Assembly (NCBI RefSeq): GCF_003236295.1
Contig: NZ_POTW01000009.1
Span: 47,262-111,261, forward strand
Direction of reading: 5' to 3'
Length of the DNA: 64,000 bases
From: Jiangella anatolica
GTDB lineage: Bacteria; Actinomycetota; Actinomycetes; Jiangellales; Jiangellaceae
Part shown: piece after piece, positions 43,687 to 52,282 of the stretch
How positions within the stretch are numbered: position 1 is the stretch's first letter
How the letters are laid out: each line of letters starts with the position of its first letter
Program-made: the position numbers and the translations under genes
The notes under the pieces: generated by a model
The model's input: only the letters and a program-made list of their open reading frames with translations
Database searches by the model: none
Told to the model about the DNA's origin: nothing

Positions 43687-44900
43687 CAGGCACCGCCCAG
43701 CGCGGGCCGGAGCTCGGCGCCGGGGTCCAGCGTGAGCCCGAACCCGGGCTCGTCGTTCGGCGCGATCCAGCCGTCGACCGGCAGCACCTCGCCGCGGAAC
43801 AGCGGCTCGTGCTGCCCGGCGACCGTGGCGCCGTCGGCCGACAGCACCGGGAACTCCGCGAGGTCGCCGTCGGTCCGGGTGACCATGAAGTGGTAGGCGG
43901 GCATGCCGCCGGCGTGCGGGATGACCCGGACCCCGAACGCCTGGGCCACCGCCGAGATCCGCAGCAGTTCCGTCAGCCCGCCGCACCAGGCGGGGTCGGG
44001 CTGGACGACGTCGACGCCGGCCTCGCACAGCAGCCGGAAGCCAGGCGCGGTGTACTCGTGCTCACCGGTCGCGAGCATCATCGCCGGCGGCATCCGGTCG
44101 CGCAGCCGGCGCAGCCCCGAGTAGTCGTCCGGCGGCAGCGGCTCCTCGATCCAGCGCACGCCGAGCCCCGCGACGGCGTCGGCCAGCCGGGCTGCGTAGT
44201 CGACGTCGAGCGACATCCAGCAGTCGTACATCAGCGGGAAGTCGGCCGGCAGCGCCTCCCGCGCCTTCGCCGCGATCTCGACGTTGGCCCGGAAGCCGGC
44301 CTCGCCCTCGCACGGGGCGTAGGTGAGCGGCAACTTGGCGCCGGCGAAGCCCAGCTCGCGGGCGGTGGACGGCTCCGGCCCGGTGGCGTAGACGCGCACG
44401 GCGTCGCGGATCTTGCCGCCGAGCAGGGCGTGGACGGGGAGCCCCGCCAGCTTGCCGTGCAGGTCCCACACAGCGAGGTCGACGCCGGAGATCGCGTGCA
44501 GGACGATGCCCTTGCGGCCGTACAGCAGCGTGCTGGAGAACATCCGGTCCCACAACCGGCTGTGGGCCGAGGCGCTCTCGCCCACGACGAGGTACTCCAG
44601 GTGCTGTTCCACGATCGCGGCCGCGGCCAGCCCGCCCGACGTCGTGGCGTACCCCACCTCTCCGGAGGCGCTCTCGACCTCGACCACGACTGTGCGGTTG
44701 GCGTCGGGCCCGATGGCGGCGTGCCGGTTGTCGCGGAACTCCGCGTACTTCGTCATCGGGTTGGCGACCTTGCCCTGCAACCAGTGCGCGGGCCGCTCGT
44801 CGCCGGTGGTCGCGCCGCCGGGCAGCGACGTCGTGGCCGCCGGCAGCTCGTGGAAGTACGTCCGGACGGCGACGATGCGGTCTGCTGGCACGGTGGTCAT
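43686..44900 (-). CDS. rhmD: L-rhamnonate dehydratase (enolase superfamily)
   Basis: A 404-residue enzyme from ATG 44900 (AAGGA seven bases before). It dehydrates L-rhamnonate to 2-keto-3-deoxy-L-rhamnonate using Mg2+. Metal ligands Asp226 (YDCWMS), Glu252 (WIEEPLP) and Glu280 (TGEHEY) and the catalytic His329/Asp302 (IPHAGG; VQPDPAWCGGLT) fall at the same residue numbers as I recall for the characterised E. coli enzyme, and the NPMTKYAEFRDNR N-terminal loop is typical of this subgroup rather than of L-fuconate dehydratase. It heads an operon with the oxidoreductase and IclR genes. Some subgroup members also accept L-mannonate or L-lyxonate. Confidence 0.92.
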   Translation of the reverse strand: MTTVPADRIVAVRTYFHELPAATTSLPGGATTGDERPAHWLQGKVANPMTKYAEFRDNRHAAIGPDANRTVVVEVESASGEVGYATTSGGLAAAAIVEQHLEYLVVGESASAHSRLWDRMFSSTLLYGRKGIVLHAISGVDLAVWDLHGKLAGLPVHALLGGKIRDAVRVYATGPEPSTARELGFAGAKLPLTYAPCEGEAGFRANVEIAAKAREALPADFPLMYDCWMSLDVDYAARLADAVAGLGVRWIEEPLPPDDYSGLRRLRDRMPPAMMLATGEHEYTAPGFRLLCEAGVDVVQPDPAWCGGLTELLRISAVAQAFGVRVIPHAGGMPAYHFMVTRTDGDLAEFPVLSADGATVAGQHEPLFRGEVLPVDGWIAPNDEPGFGLTLDPGAELRPALGGA

Positions 44901-45006
44901 GCCGTCATCCTTCGATCGCCGCTCCGGCACCGTCAAGGCGAGCGGGGACGAGTGTCCGGACCCGGCCACGGCGCCGCGACAGCCGCGCTGCGTGCCACAG
45001 TGGGGC

Positions 45007-45378
45007 ATGCCGGTGCCCGCGTCCATCCGCCGCCGCTGCCAGGACCTCCTGGGCGCGGGTGAGCGGATCGACTACCTGATCCCGATCGTCGCCGTCTGGC
45101 TCGGCCCGGTGATGTCCGGCATCGACTGCTACGTCGCGATCACCAGCCGGCGCATCGTCGTGCTGACCGGCAGCCTGGTGCGCCGCAGTGGGCCGACCGA
45201 GCTGAGCCTGCAGTACCCGCGCGCCACCCGGATCGGCCCGGTCGAGTTCGCCCCGACGCCGACGTTCCGGCTCGGCGGCCGCTCCTACGAGATCGACGAC
45301 GAGTACGTGGCGGCCGTGCACGCGGCGGACGCCGAGCTGGACGGCCTGCTGCCCGAGGACCCGTTCCCGGACGCGTGA
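45007..45378 (+). CDS. Small conserved hypothetical protein, PH-like
   Basis: A 123-residue protein from ATG 45007 with no strong ribosome site. The central part ([28 protein letters not shown], then [17 protein letters not shown]) has the strand pattern and the 'ITSRRIVVL' strand common in bacterial PH-like domains; one hydrophobic stretch ([16 protein letters not shown]) could bind membrane. No function can be assigned. It lies alone between divergent rhmD and convergent lldR-like genes. Confidence 0.6.
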   Translation: MPVPASIRRRCQDLLGAGERIDYLIPIVAVWLGPVMSGIDCYVAITSRRIVVLTGSLVRRSGPTELSLQYPRATRIGPVEFAPTPTFRLGGRSYEIDDEYVAAVHAADAELDGLLPEDPFPDA

Positions 45379-45385
45379 GGGGCGG

Positions 45386-46075
45386 TCAGGCCAGCCGCGA
45401 CGTCCGATAGAAGCCTTCGATGTGGTCGGCCACCAGCCGGGCGGCGAGCTCACCGTCACCGGCGGCGACGGCGTCCAGGACCGCCTGGTGCTGCGACCGC
45501 AGCAGCGTCGCGATCGGCGACCATTCCGCCATGGTCGGCACGGCGGCGATGACGTAGCCGTGGATCGCCTCGCGCAGCGACGCCATGATGGTCGAGACCA
45601 GCACGTTGCCGGCCAGCGCCGCCAGCGCCACGTGGAACTCGGCGTCGAGCAGGTGGAACCGCTCGCGCGGCAGTTCCGGATCGTCCATCGCGTCGAGCAG
45701 CTGCTGCGCCGCGGCTACCTGCGACGGGGACGCCCGGCCGGCCGCCTCGCGCACCGCCCACGACTCCAGCAGCACCCGGGTCTGCACGATGTCGCCCATC
45801 GGCAGGTGGCTGGTGGCCAGGTGCAGCCGCAGCGTCGCGGTCAGCGGCGACGCGGGATCGGCGACGATGACGGCGCCCGCGTCGGGGCCGGAGCCGACCG
45901 CCGTCCGCACGACGCCCATCGCCTCGAGGACGCGGATCGCCTCGCGCACCGACGGACGGCTGATGCCGAGCTGGCCGGCCAGGGCACGTTCGCCGGGCAG
46001 CCGGTCGCCCAGGCGCAGCCGTCCGGCCGCCAGGTCGGCCTCGACCTGGCGCAACACCAGCTCGTGGGTCCGCAC
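45386..46075 (-). CDS. FadR-subfamily GntR regulator, LldR-like
   Basis: A 229-residue regulator; GTG 46075 is chosen because AGGG lies eight bases before it, though the frame is open to 46153. The winged helix reads [21 protein letters not shown] and the FCD domain has [16 protein letters not shown]. It is divergent from lldD with a perfect 15-base FadR-type palindrome (46098-46112) in between, a layout known for LldR, which releases DNA on binding L-lactate. Control of lldD and the downstream hydrolase is inferred. Confidence 0.88.
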   Translation of the reverse strand: MRTHELVLRQVEADLAAGRLRLGDRLPGERALAGQLGISRPSVREAIRVLEAMGVVRTAVGSGPDAGAVIVADPASPLTATLRLHLATSHLPMGDIVQTRVLLESWAVREAAGRASPSQVAAAQQLLDAMDDPELPRERFHLLDAEFHVALAALAGNVLVSTIMASLREAIHGYVIAAVPTMAEWSPIATLLRSQHQAVLDAVAAGDGELAARLVADHIEGFYRTSRLA

Positions 46076-46097
46076 GGGATGAACCCTACTGATACCT

Positions 46098-46112
46098 TGT
46101 GGTCTGACCACA
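46098..46112. promoter_or_regulatory. Perfect FadR/LldR-type operator palindrome
   Basis: TGTGGTCTGACCACA is a perfect palindrome around T46105, matching the TGGTC-N-GACCA core bound by FadR-subfamily regulators including LldR of Corynebacterium. It sits 23 bases upstream of GTG 46075 and 27 bases upstream of ATG 46139, so could control both genes. Confidence 0.75.
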
Positions 46113-46138
46113 TGGCCGACGCCCATGGAGCCATTCCG

Positions 46139-47350
46139 ATGACCGACCGACAACTACCCCGCTGGTCCGAGTTGAAGCCGCTGCTGCGGGCGAAACCACC
46201 CGTGCTGAACCCGACCGACCGCCGGCTGGCGAAGGCGCTGACCATCGCCGACCTGCGCCGCATCGCCCGCATGCGCACGCCGCGGTCGGTGTTCGACTAC
46301 ACCGACGGCGCGGCCGAGGCCGAGATCAGCCTGCGCCGGGCCCGGTCGCTGTTCGCGAACCTGGAGTTCCGGCCGTCGATCCTGCACGACGTCTCCGCGG
46401 TCGACACTGCGACGACCATGCTGGGGCAGCCGGCCGCGCAGCCGTTCGCGTTCGCCCCGACCGGGTTCACCCGGATGATGAACCACGAGGGCGAGAGCGC
46501 GGTCGCCCGGGTCGCCGAGCGCATCGGCATCCCGTACTCGCTGTCGACCATGGGCACGACGTCCATCGAGGACGTCGCCGCCGCGGCGCCGCGGGCGCGC
46601 AAGTGGTTCCAGCTCTACGTGTGGAAGGACCGCTCGGCCGCCGAGGACCTGGTCCAGCGCGCCGCGAGCGCCGGCTTCGAGGCGCTCATGCTCACCGTCG
46701 ACGTCCCCGTCGCCGGCGCCCGGCTGCGCGACGCCCGCAACGGCTTCACCATCCCGCCGTCGCTGACCGCGAAGACCGTGCTGGACGCCAGCCTGCACCC
46801 GGCGTGGTGGCTGAACCTGCTGACGACGAAGCCGCTGCAGTTCGCCTCGCTGACGTCGTGGAAGGGCACCATCGCCGAGCTGCTGAACCTGCTGTTCGAC
46901 CCGACGATGACCATCGACGACCTGGCCTGGCTGCGGTCGATCTGGTCCGGCCCGCTGATCGTCAAGGGCATCCAGACCGTCGACGACGCGAAGCGGGTGG
47001 TCGACGCCGGCGCGGACGCGATCGTGCTGTCCAACCACGGCGGCCGGCAGCTGGACCGCGCGCCGGTGCCGCTGCGGCTGCTGCCCGACGTCGCCGCGGC
47101 GCTGCGCGGCCGGACCGAGATCTACCTCGACACCGGCATCACCAGCGGCGCCGACATCGTCGCGGCCAGGGCGCTGGGCGCCGACGCCTGCCTGGTCGGC
47201 CGCGCCTATCTCTACGGGCTGATGGCCGGCGGCGAGCGTGGCGTCGCCCGGGCCGCCGAGATCCTCACCACCGAGGTCCGGCGCACCATGCAGCTGCTCG
47301 GAGCCCGTAGCGTGAACGAGCTGAACCCCGACCACGTCCGGCTGCCCTGA
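46139..47350 (+). CDS. lldD: FMN-dependent L-lactate dehydrogenase LldD
   Basis: A 403-residue alpha-hydroxy-acid dehydrogenase closely resembling mycobacterial LldD2 ([41 protein letters not shown]). FMN and catalytic residues are Lys276 (IVKGIQT), His300 and Arg303 in [15 protein letters not shown]. It oxidises L-lactate to pyruvate, passing electrons to the respiratory chain. GGAG lies eight bases before ATG 46139; ATG 46112 in the same frame would overlap the operator. The hydrolase gene 30 bases downstream produces L-lactate in the rhamnose pathway, so the pair makes metabolic sense. Confidence 0.93.
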   Translation: MTDRQLPRWSELKPLLRAKPPVLNPTDRRLAKALTIADLRRIARMRTPRSVFDYTDGAAEAEISLRRARSLFANLEFRPSILHDVSAVDTATTMLGQPAAQPFAFAPTGFTRMMNHEGESAVARVAERIGIPYSLSTMGTTSIEDVAAAAPRARKWFQLYVWKDRSAAEDLVQRAASAGFEALMLTVDVPVAGARLRDARNGFTIPPSLTAKTVLDASLHPAWWLNLLTTKPLQFASLTSWKGTIAELLNLLFDPTMTIDDLAWLRSIWSGPLIVKGIQTVDDAKRVVDAGADAIVLSNHGGRQLDRAPVPLRLLPDVAAALRGRTEIYLDTGITSGADIVAARALGADACLVGRAYLYGLMAGGERGVARAAEILTTEVRRTMQLLGARSVNELNPDHVRLP

Positions 47351-47380
47351 CCCGCACCCACACAGAAACGAGGAGACGAC

Positions 47381-48229
47381 ATGCAACTGATGCGCATCGG
47401 TGACCGCGGCGCGGAGCGTCCGGCCGTCCGCGCCGACGACGGCGCGGTCTACGACCTCAGCTCGGTCACCGGCGACATCGACGGCGCGTTCCTGGCCGGC
47501 GACGGGGTCGCGCGGGCCCGGGCGGCGCTGGCCGGCGGTGAGCTGCCGCGGCTGCCGGACGGCGGGCGCGTCGGCGCGCCGATCGCCCGGCCCGGCAAGA
47601 TCGTGTGCATCGGGCTGAACTACCGCGACCACGCCGCCGAGACCGGCGCGGCGATCCCGGCGGAGCCGATCATCTTCATGAAGGCGCCGAACACCGTCAT
47701 CGGGCCCGACGACACCGTGCTGGTGCCGCGCGGCAGCGTGAAGACCGACTGGGAGATCGAGCTGGGCGTCGTCATCGGCAAGGAGGCCCGGTACCTGGAC
47801 TCCCCCGAGGACGCGCTCGACGTCGTCGCCGGCTACGCCATCTCCCACGACGTCTCCGAGCGGGAGTTCCAGCTCGAGCGCGGCGGCCAGTGGGACAAGG
47901 GCAAGTCGTGCGAGACGTTCAACCCGCTCGGGCCATGGCTGGTGCCGGCCGACGAGGTCCCCGACGCGGGCAAGCTCGGGCTGCGGCTGTGGGTCAACGG
48001 CGAGCAGCGGCAGGACGGCACGACGGCCGACCTGATCTTCGGCATCGGGCACGTCGTCTGGTACCTGAGCCAGTTCATGGTGCTCGAGCCCGGCGACCTG
48101 GTGAACACCGGCACCCCGGCCGGCGTGGCGCTGGGGCTGCCCGGCCAGCCCTACCTGCGCGCCGGCGACGTCGTGGAGCTGGAGATCGACGGGCTCGGCC
48201 GGCAGCGGCAGGTCCTCGCCGACGCCTGA
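47381..48229 (+). CDS. FAH-family hydrolase, probable 2,4-diketo-3-deoxy-L-rhamnonate (or -fuconate) hydrolase
   Basis: A 282-residue fumarylacetoacetate-hydrolase-fold enzyme with GAGGAG before ATG 47381. An N-terminal beta domain precedes the metal-dependent barrel: GLNYRDHAAETGAAIP, FMKAPNTVIGP, DWEIELGVVIG (metal Glu residues), ISHDVSEREFQLERGGQWDKGKS and NTGTPAGVALG. This combination, especially the EFQLERGG-WDKGK stretch, matches characterised diketo-deoxy-L-fuconate/rhamnonate hydrolases, which split the diketo acid into pyruvate and L-lactate. Coupling with lldD and proximity to rhmD support that role over a tyrosine-pathway function. Confidence 0.88.
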   Translation: MQLMRIGDRGAERPAVRADDGAVYDLSSVTGDIDGAFLAGDGVARARAALAGGELPRLPDGGRVGAPIARPGKIVCIGLNYRDHAAETGAAIPAEPIIFMKAPNTVIGPDDTVLVPRGSVKTDWEIELGVVIGKEARYLDSPEDALDVVAGYAISHDVSEREFQLERGGQWDKGKSCETFNPLGPWLVPADEVPDAGKLGLRLWVNGEQRQDGTTADLIFGIGHVVWYLSQFMVLEPGDLVNTGTPAGVALGLPGQPYLRAGDVVELEIDGLGRQRQVLADA

Positions 48230-48255
48230 CGTTCAGCCATCCCCGGACAACGCGA

Positions 48256-48290
48256 GGGGCCGGCCGCCCGATGTCGGGCGCCGGCCCCTT
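48256..48290. terminator. Bidirectional intrinsic terminator-like hairpin
   Basis: GGGGCCGG-C-CGCCCGA, loop TG, TCGGGCG-CCGGCCCC forms a 15-pair stem with one bulged C (48256-48288), followed by TT. It lies between the convergent hydrolase and lsr2 genes and could stop transcription from both sides. Confidence 0.75.
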
Positions 48291-48344
48291 CCCGCGTCAA
48301 ATCCCCCGTTGCATCTCCGCGACGATGCTTTGACGACTCCGCCG

Positions 48345-48680
48345 TCAGCCGTGCGCGGTTTCGTACTTCGCGAGGATGTCCGACGGGATGCGGCCCCGGT
48401 CGGACACCTTCAGGCCCTGGTCGCGGGCCCACTCACGGATAGCCGTCGTGTCGGTGCGGCTGGCCCGCCCGCCGGTGGCCGCGGCGCGCCCGCGTCCCCG
48501 CCGTGCCGACGCGCGGCGGGCCGACGCCACGTACGGCGCCAGCGCGTCACGGAGCTTGCCGGCGTTCTTGGCCGACAGATCGATCTCGTACGAGGCTCCG
48601 TCCAGGGCGAAGCTCACGGTCTCGGTGGCTTCACCGCCGTCGAGATCGTCGAGCAGAATGACCTGAACCTTTTGCGCCAT
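48345..48680 (-). CDS. lsr2: Nucleoid-associated protein Lsr2
   Basis: A 111-residue histone-like silencer. The N-terminal dimerisation domain begins MAQKVQVILLDDLDGGEA and ends near residue 50 (LRDALAPYVASARR); a basic linker (RRGRGRAA) leads to the C-terminal AT-hook-like domain IREWARDQGLKVSDRGRIPSDI, in which RGR inserts into the minor groove. GGAAGGAT precedes ATG 48680. Lsr2 bridges AT-rich DNA and represses acquired genes throughout actinobacteria; position just downstream of lysS/argA is conserved. Confidence 0.97.
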   Translation of the reverse strand: MAQKVQVILLDDLDGGEATETVSFALDGASYEIDLSAKNAGKLRDALAPYVASARRASARRGRGRAAATGGRASRTDTTAIREWARDQGLKVSDRGRIPSDILAKYETAHG

Positions 48681-48756
48681 CGTTGATCCTTCCTGCGGGG
48701 GGTGTACTCGAAGATTAGTGTGACAACACTATTGTTACGCCCCGGTACACAGAATT

Positions 48757-49344
48757 TCAATTCGCCTGGCGCGAGCCGGCCCGGTCGTTTTGTGAGGTGG
48801 TCCCCAAACGCCTAAGCATCCGGACGTTACCCAGAGTATTCGGCTTGACGCGGTCCAGGTCCAGGAACTCGGCAACCCCTTCGTCGGCCGAGCGCAACAA
48901 CTGCGCGTAGACGTCGGTGTCTACTGGCGTGCCTTCCACTCGCTCGAATCCGTGCCGGGCGAAGAAGTCGACCTCGAAGGTGAGGCAGAACACCCTCGCC
49001 ACGCCGAGTTCTTCGGCCACCCGCAGCAAACGGGAGAGCAGCGCGTGCCCGACACCGTGCCCGCGCCATTCCGTGCCGACGGCGAGGGTTCGGACCTCGG
49101 CCAGATCCTCCCACATGACGTGCAACGCGCCACAGCCGATGACAGTGCCCGAGCCGTCGCCTGCGCCCGTTTCGGCCACCCAGAACTCCTGGATGTCCTC
49201 ATATAGCGTGACGGTCTCTTTCGATAGCAGGATCCGCCGAGCGGCGTAACCGTCGAGCAGGCCGCGGATGTGCCGAACATCGGCGGTGCGTGCCCGCCGT
49301 ACCCGAAAGTGCTGATCCGGCTCGATTTCGGCCGGCATCGTCAT
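48757..49344 (-). CDS. argA: Amino-acid N-acetyltransferase (actinobacterial ArgA type)
   Basis: A 195-residue GNAT-fold enzyme from ATG 49344, overlapping the lysS stop by 4 bases. It matches the mycobacterial Rv2747 type: VRRARTADVRHIRGLLDGYA, VTLYEDIQEFWVAE, CGALHVMWEDLAEVRTLAV, the acetyl-CoA loop WRGHGVGHALL and FFARHGFERVEGTPV, then VKPNTLGN. It acetylates L-glutamate (or glutamine), the first step of arginine synthesis. The C-terminal 20 residues are divergent. Confidence 0.9.
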   Translation of the reverse strand: MTMPAEIEPDQHFRVRRARTADVRHIRGLLDGYAARRILLSKETVTLYEDIQEFWVAETGAGDGSGTVIGCGALHVMWEDLAEVRTLAVGTEWRGHGVGHALLSRLLRVAEELGVARVFCLTFEVDFFARHGFERVEGTPVDTDVYAQLLRSADEGVAEFLDLDRVKPNTLGNVRMLRRLGTTSQNDRAGSRQAN

Positions 49345-50837
49345 TCCGGCTTCACCAGCGGGAACAAGATCGTCTCGCGAATGCCCGCTCCGGTGAGCAG
49401 CATCATCAGCCGGTCGATTCCCAGGCCCATGCCACCGGTGGGGGGCATGCCGTATTCCAATGCCCGCAGGAAGTCCTCGTCCAGCTGCATCGCCTCGGGG
49501 TCGCCGGCGGCCGCCCGCAGCGACTGCGCCGTCAGCCGCTCCCGCTGGATCACGGGGTCGACCAGCTCGGAGTAGGCGACGCCCATCTCGACGCCGCGGA
49601 TGATGAGGTCCCACGCCTCGGCCAGTCGCGGCTCGTCGCGGTGCGGCCGGGCCAGCGGCCGCACCTCCTCCGGATAGTCGCGGACGAACGTGGGCCTCAC
49701 GAACGTGTGCTCGGCCAGCTTCTCGAACAGCTCCAGCACTGTCTCGCCGTGGCCCCAGGATGGGTCCAGGCCGACCTGGTGCTTCTCGGCCAGCTCGCGC
49801 AGCCGCTCGATGGGGGTGTCGACGGTGACGGTCTCGCCGACCGCCCGCGAGACGGCCTCGTGCAGCGTGACGTGGTCCCACGGCCCCTCGAGGTCGATCT
49901 CGCCGCCCCGCCCGTCGGGGACGACGGTGGTGCCGACGGCCCGCGCTGCATCGACGATCAGATCGCGGATGAGCTCGGCCATCGTGTCGTAGTCGCCGTA
50001 CGCGCCGTAGGCCTCGAGCATCGTGAACTCGGGACTATGCGTGGAATCGATACCCTCGTTTCGAAAAATGCGACCGATCTCGTAGACCTTGTCCACACCG
50101 CCGACGATGGCCCGCTTGAGGTACAGCTCCAGCGCGATACGCAACGTCATCGGAATGTCGAACGCATTCAGCCGGGTGTGGAAAGGCCGTGCCGTCGCCC
50201 CGCCGTGGATGAGCTGCAGCACCGGCGTCTCGACCTCGATGTAGCCGTGCCGGTGCAGTGTTTCGCGCAGCGATCGGGTGACGGCGGCGCGAGTTCGCAC
50301 CATGGCCCGGGCGTCGGGATTCACGATCAGGTCGACGTAACGCTGCCGGACCCGGGTTTCCTCACTCAAATCCTTGTGCGCCACCGGCAGCGGCCGCAGC
50401 GCCTTGGAAAGCATCGTCCAGCGGTCGGCCGACACCGACAGCTCACCACGCTTACTGACGATGACCTCGCCCTCGACGCCGACGTGATCGCCGATGTCGA
50501 CCAGATGCTTCCAGGAGGCAAGGCTCTCCTCACCGACGCGGTCCAGCGAGAGCATCACCTGGAGTTCGGCGCCGTCGCCTTCGCGCAGCCGGGCGAAACA
50601 GAGTTTGCCGGTGTTGCGCAGGAAGATCACCCGGCCGGCGACGGAGGCGCGGTCACCGGTTTCGGTGCCGGGCGGCAAGTCGGGATAAGCCGCCCGCAAC
50701 GCGCCGAACGTGTGGCTGCGCGGGAATCCGAGACGATAGGGCGGTTCCCCCGAAGCCAGCAACTCCGCACGCTTCTCGTGCCGGATGCGTACCTGCTCGG
50801 GCAAATCCAGATCGTCGGCCGGCGGCTGTCCACTCAT
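49341..50837 (-). CDS. lysS: Lysyl-tRNA synthetase (class II)
   Basis: A 498-residue class II synthetase. The N-terminal OB-fold anticodon domain (VAGRVIFLRNTGKLCFARL) is followed by the catalytic core with motif 1 region RQRYVDLIVNP, motif 2 EIGRIFRNEGIDSTHSPEFTM and motif 3 GMGLGIDRLMMLLTG. It charges tRNA-Lys. ATG 50837 is chosen; TTG 50846 in frame is an alternative and neither has a strong ribosome site. Translation is coupled to argA downstream. Confidence 0.97.
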   Translation of the reverse strand: MSGQPPADDLDLPEQVRIRHEKRAELLASGEPPYRLGFPRSHTFGALRAAYPDLPPGTETGDRASVAGRVIFLRNTGKLCFARLREGDGAELQVMLSLDRVGEESLASWKHLVDIGDHVGVEGEVIVSKRGELSVSADRWTMLSKALRPLPVAHKDLSEETRVRQRYVDLIVNPDARAMVRTRAAVTRSLRETLHRHGYIEVETPVLQLIHGGATARPFHTRLNAFDIPMTLRIALELYLKRAIVGGVDKVYEIGRIFRNEGIDSTHSPEFTMLEAYGAYGDYDTMAELIRDLIVDAARAVGTTVVPDGRGGEIDLEGPWDHVTLHEAVSRAVGETVTVDTPIERLRELAEKHQVGLDPSWGHGETVLELFEKLAEHTFVRPTFVRDYPEEVRPLARPHRDEPRLAEAWDLIIRGVEMGVAYSELVDPVIQRERLTAQSLRAAAGDPEAMQLDEDFLRALEYGMPPTGGMGLGIDRLMMLLTGAGIRETILFPLVKPE

Positions 50838-50943
50838 GGGCGACAAGCCTAGGCCGTCGGCCGAGCGGGTCCGTCATGGGCAGGCGCGGAATGCTTGCCG
50901 GCGATTGCGCGAACTGCCACGCTGGAGGATGGAGGTGAGGTCG

Positions 50944-51297
50944 ATGAGCACAGTCGAGGTCGTCGACCGTGGCGCCCGCGAGATCGTCGTGTTCCTCTCC
51001 GGCGACGTCGGCACCGAGCCCGACGACGCGTTCGGCCCGGCCATCGACGAGGTGGTCCGGCTGGAGCGGTTGAACGCGCTCGATCACGTCGTGGTCGACA
51101 TGCACCGGGTCACCGGCATGAGCGCGGGCGCGATCGAGTTCCTGCGCGACCTGTCCGCCCGCGGCCGGTCGTCGGGGTTCGAGGTGTCCTTCGCCGCGCT
51201 CAGCGGCCCGGCGCACCGGGCCCTCGAGGCGAACGGCTGGTCGTTCGTCGAGCACAGCCCGCGCATGCACACGGGCCGCCGCGACTACGCCGTGTAG
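50944..51297 (+). CDS. STAS-domain-like protein, possible anti-sigma antagonist
   Basis: A 117-residue protein from ATG 50944, seven bases after GGAGGT. The pattern VEVVDRGAREIVVFLSGDVG, LNALDHVVVDMHRVTGMSAGAIEFLRDL, then ARGRSSGFEVSFAALSGPAHRAL matches the STAS fold; the residue usually phosphorylated (Ser/Thr in D-[ST]-[ST]) is placed in VTGMSAGAIEF. It may regulate an anti-sigma factor, but no partner kinase is nearby. Its end overlaps the convergent epimerase gene by 13 bases. Confidence 0.7.
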   Translation: MSTVEVVDRGAREIVVFLSGDVGTEPDDAFGPAIDEVVRLERLNALDHVVVDMHRVTGMSAGAIEFLRDLSARGRSSGFEVSFAALSGPAHRALEANGWSFVEHSPRMHTGRRDYAV

Positions 51298-52217
51298 AAG
51301 CCCTGCCGCCAGCTCGGGTGGCCGGGCTTCCAGCCGAGCTCGCGCTTGGCCTTGGCGTTGGACGAACCGCGCAGCGACGTCATGAACGCGACGCCGAACT
51401 CGCCGATCAGCGGCTTGGCCAGCCAGGCGGGCAGCCGGCGCGGCGGCTTCGCGCCGACCGCGGCGGCCAGCGTGGTCAGCATCTCGCCTGCTGGGGCGGG
51501 GTCGTCGTCAGTGATGTTGTAGATGCCCGGCGCCCCGCCCTCGATCGCGGCCAGCGTGGCGCCGGCGGCGTCGTCGATGTGGATGACCGACCACACCGCG
51601 GTGCCGCCGCCGACGATCGGTAGCTTGCGCCGGCGCAGCAGGTCGGCGATGGCGCCGGTCATGCCGGTGCCGCGGCCGTAGAAGTTGGCGTAGCGCAGCG
51701 CGAGCCCGTCGATGCCAGGGGTGCCGGTGGTGACCCGTTCCACGTGCTGGATGCCGCGCAGGGTCTCGCGGCAGGCGGACTCCGGGTTCGCCACGAACGG
51801 GTCCTCCTCGGTCTTCACCGGGCCGCCGCTGCGGGCGTTGGTCCAGCCCGTGTAGCTCTGTGCGACGAACCGGGTCACGCCGTTCTCGCGGGCGGCCGCC
51901 AGCAGATGGTCGGTGCCCTCGATGCGCAGCCGGTTGGTGACGGCGAAATCGCGGTCGAACCGCTTCGGGTTGCCCGTCTGGTCGCTCAGCGCGCTCGCCT
52001 GGTGCACGATGACGTCCGGACGGGCGGCGCGGACCGCGGACATGACGCTGTCGGCGTCCAGTCCGTCCATCACCACGCCGTCGGCGCCGGCGGCGCGCAA
52101 CTGCGCCACCTTGGACTCCGACCGCGTGGTGCCGGTCACCTCGTGGCCGGCCTCGACCAGCAGCGGGATCAGGGATCGTCCGACGGCGCCGGTGGCGCCG
52201 GCAACGAAGACTCGCAT
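51285..52217 (-). CDS. NAD-dependent epimerase/dehydratase family protein
   Basis: A 310-residue extended-SDR protein from ATG 52217, five bases after GGAGG. The NAD-binding loop is VAGATGAVGRSLIPLL; VIHIDDAAGATLAAIEGG and YNITDDDPAPAGEML are typical of the family. The usual YxxxK is represented by FVAQSYTGWTN with no clear Lys, so catalysis may be atypical. It is divergent from an ECF41 sigma factor and has a matching ECF41 promoter directly upstream (52245-52271), placing it in the sigma factor's regulon. Confidence 0.88.
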   Translation of the reverse strand: MRVFVAGATGAVGRSLIPLLVEAGHEVTGTTRSESKVAQLRAAGADGVVMDGLDADSVMSAVRAARPDVIVHQASALSDQTGNPKRFDRDFAVTNRLRIEGTDHLLAAARENGVTRFVAQSYTGWTNARSGGPVKTEEDPFVANPESACRETLRGIQHVERVTTGTPGIDGLALRYANFYGRGTGMTGAIADLLRRRKLPIVGGGTAVWSVIHIDDAAGATLAAIEGGAPGIYNITDDDPAPAGEMLTTLAAAVGAKPPRRLPAWLAKPLIGEFGVAFMTSLRGSSNAKAKRELGWKPGHPSWRQGFYTA

Positions 52218-52244
52218 GACTGCCTCCTTCTGGCTCGCCCCTCC

Positions 52245-52271
52245 GACGAGGCGGCCCGGCATCTTGTGACA
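52245..52271 (-). promoter_or_regulatory. Predicted ECF41 sigma-dependent promoter of the epimerase gene
   Basis: On the minus strand TGTCACA (52271-52265) is followed after exactly 16 bases by CGTC (52248-52245). This equals the TGTCACA-N16-CGTC motif published for ECF41 promoters, and lies 27 bases before ATG 52217, beside the ECF41 gene itself. Confidence 0.8.
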
Positions 52272-52282
52272 CCATCGCCGGT

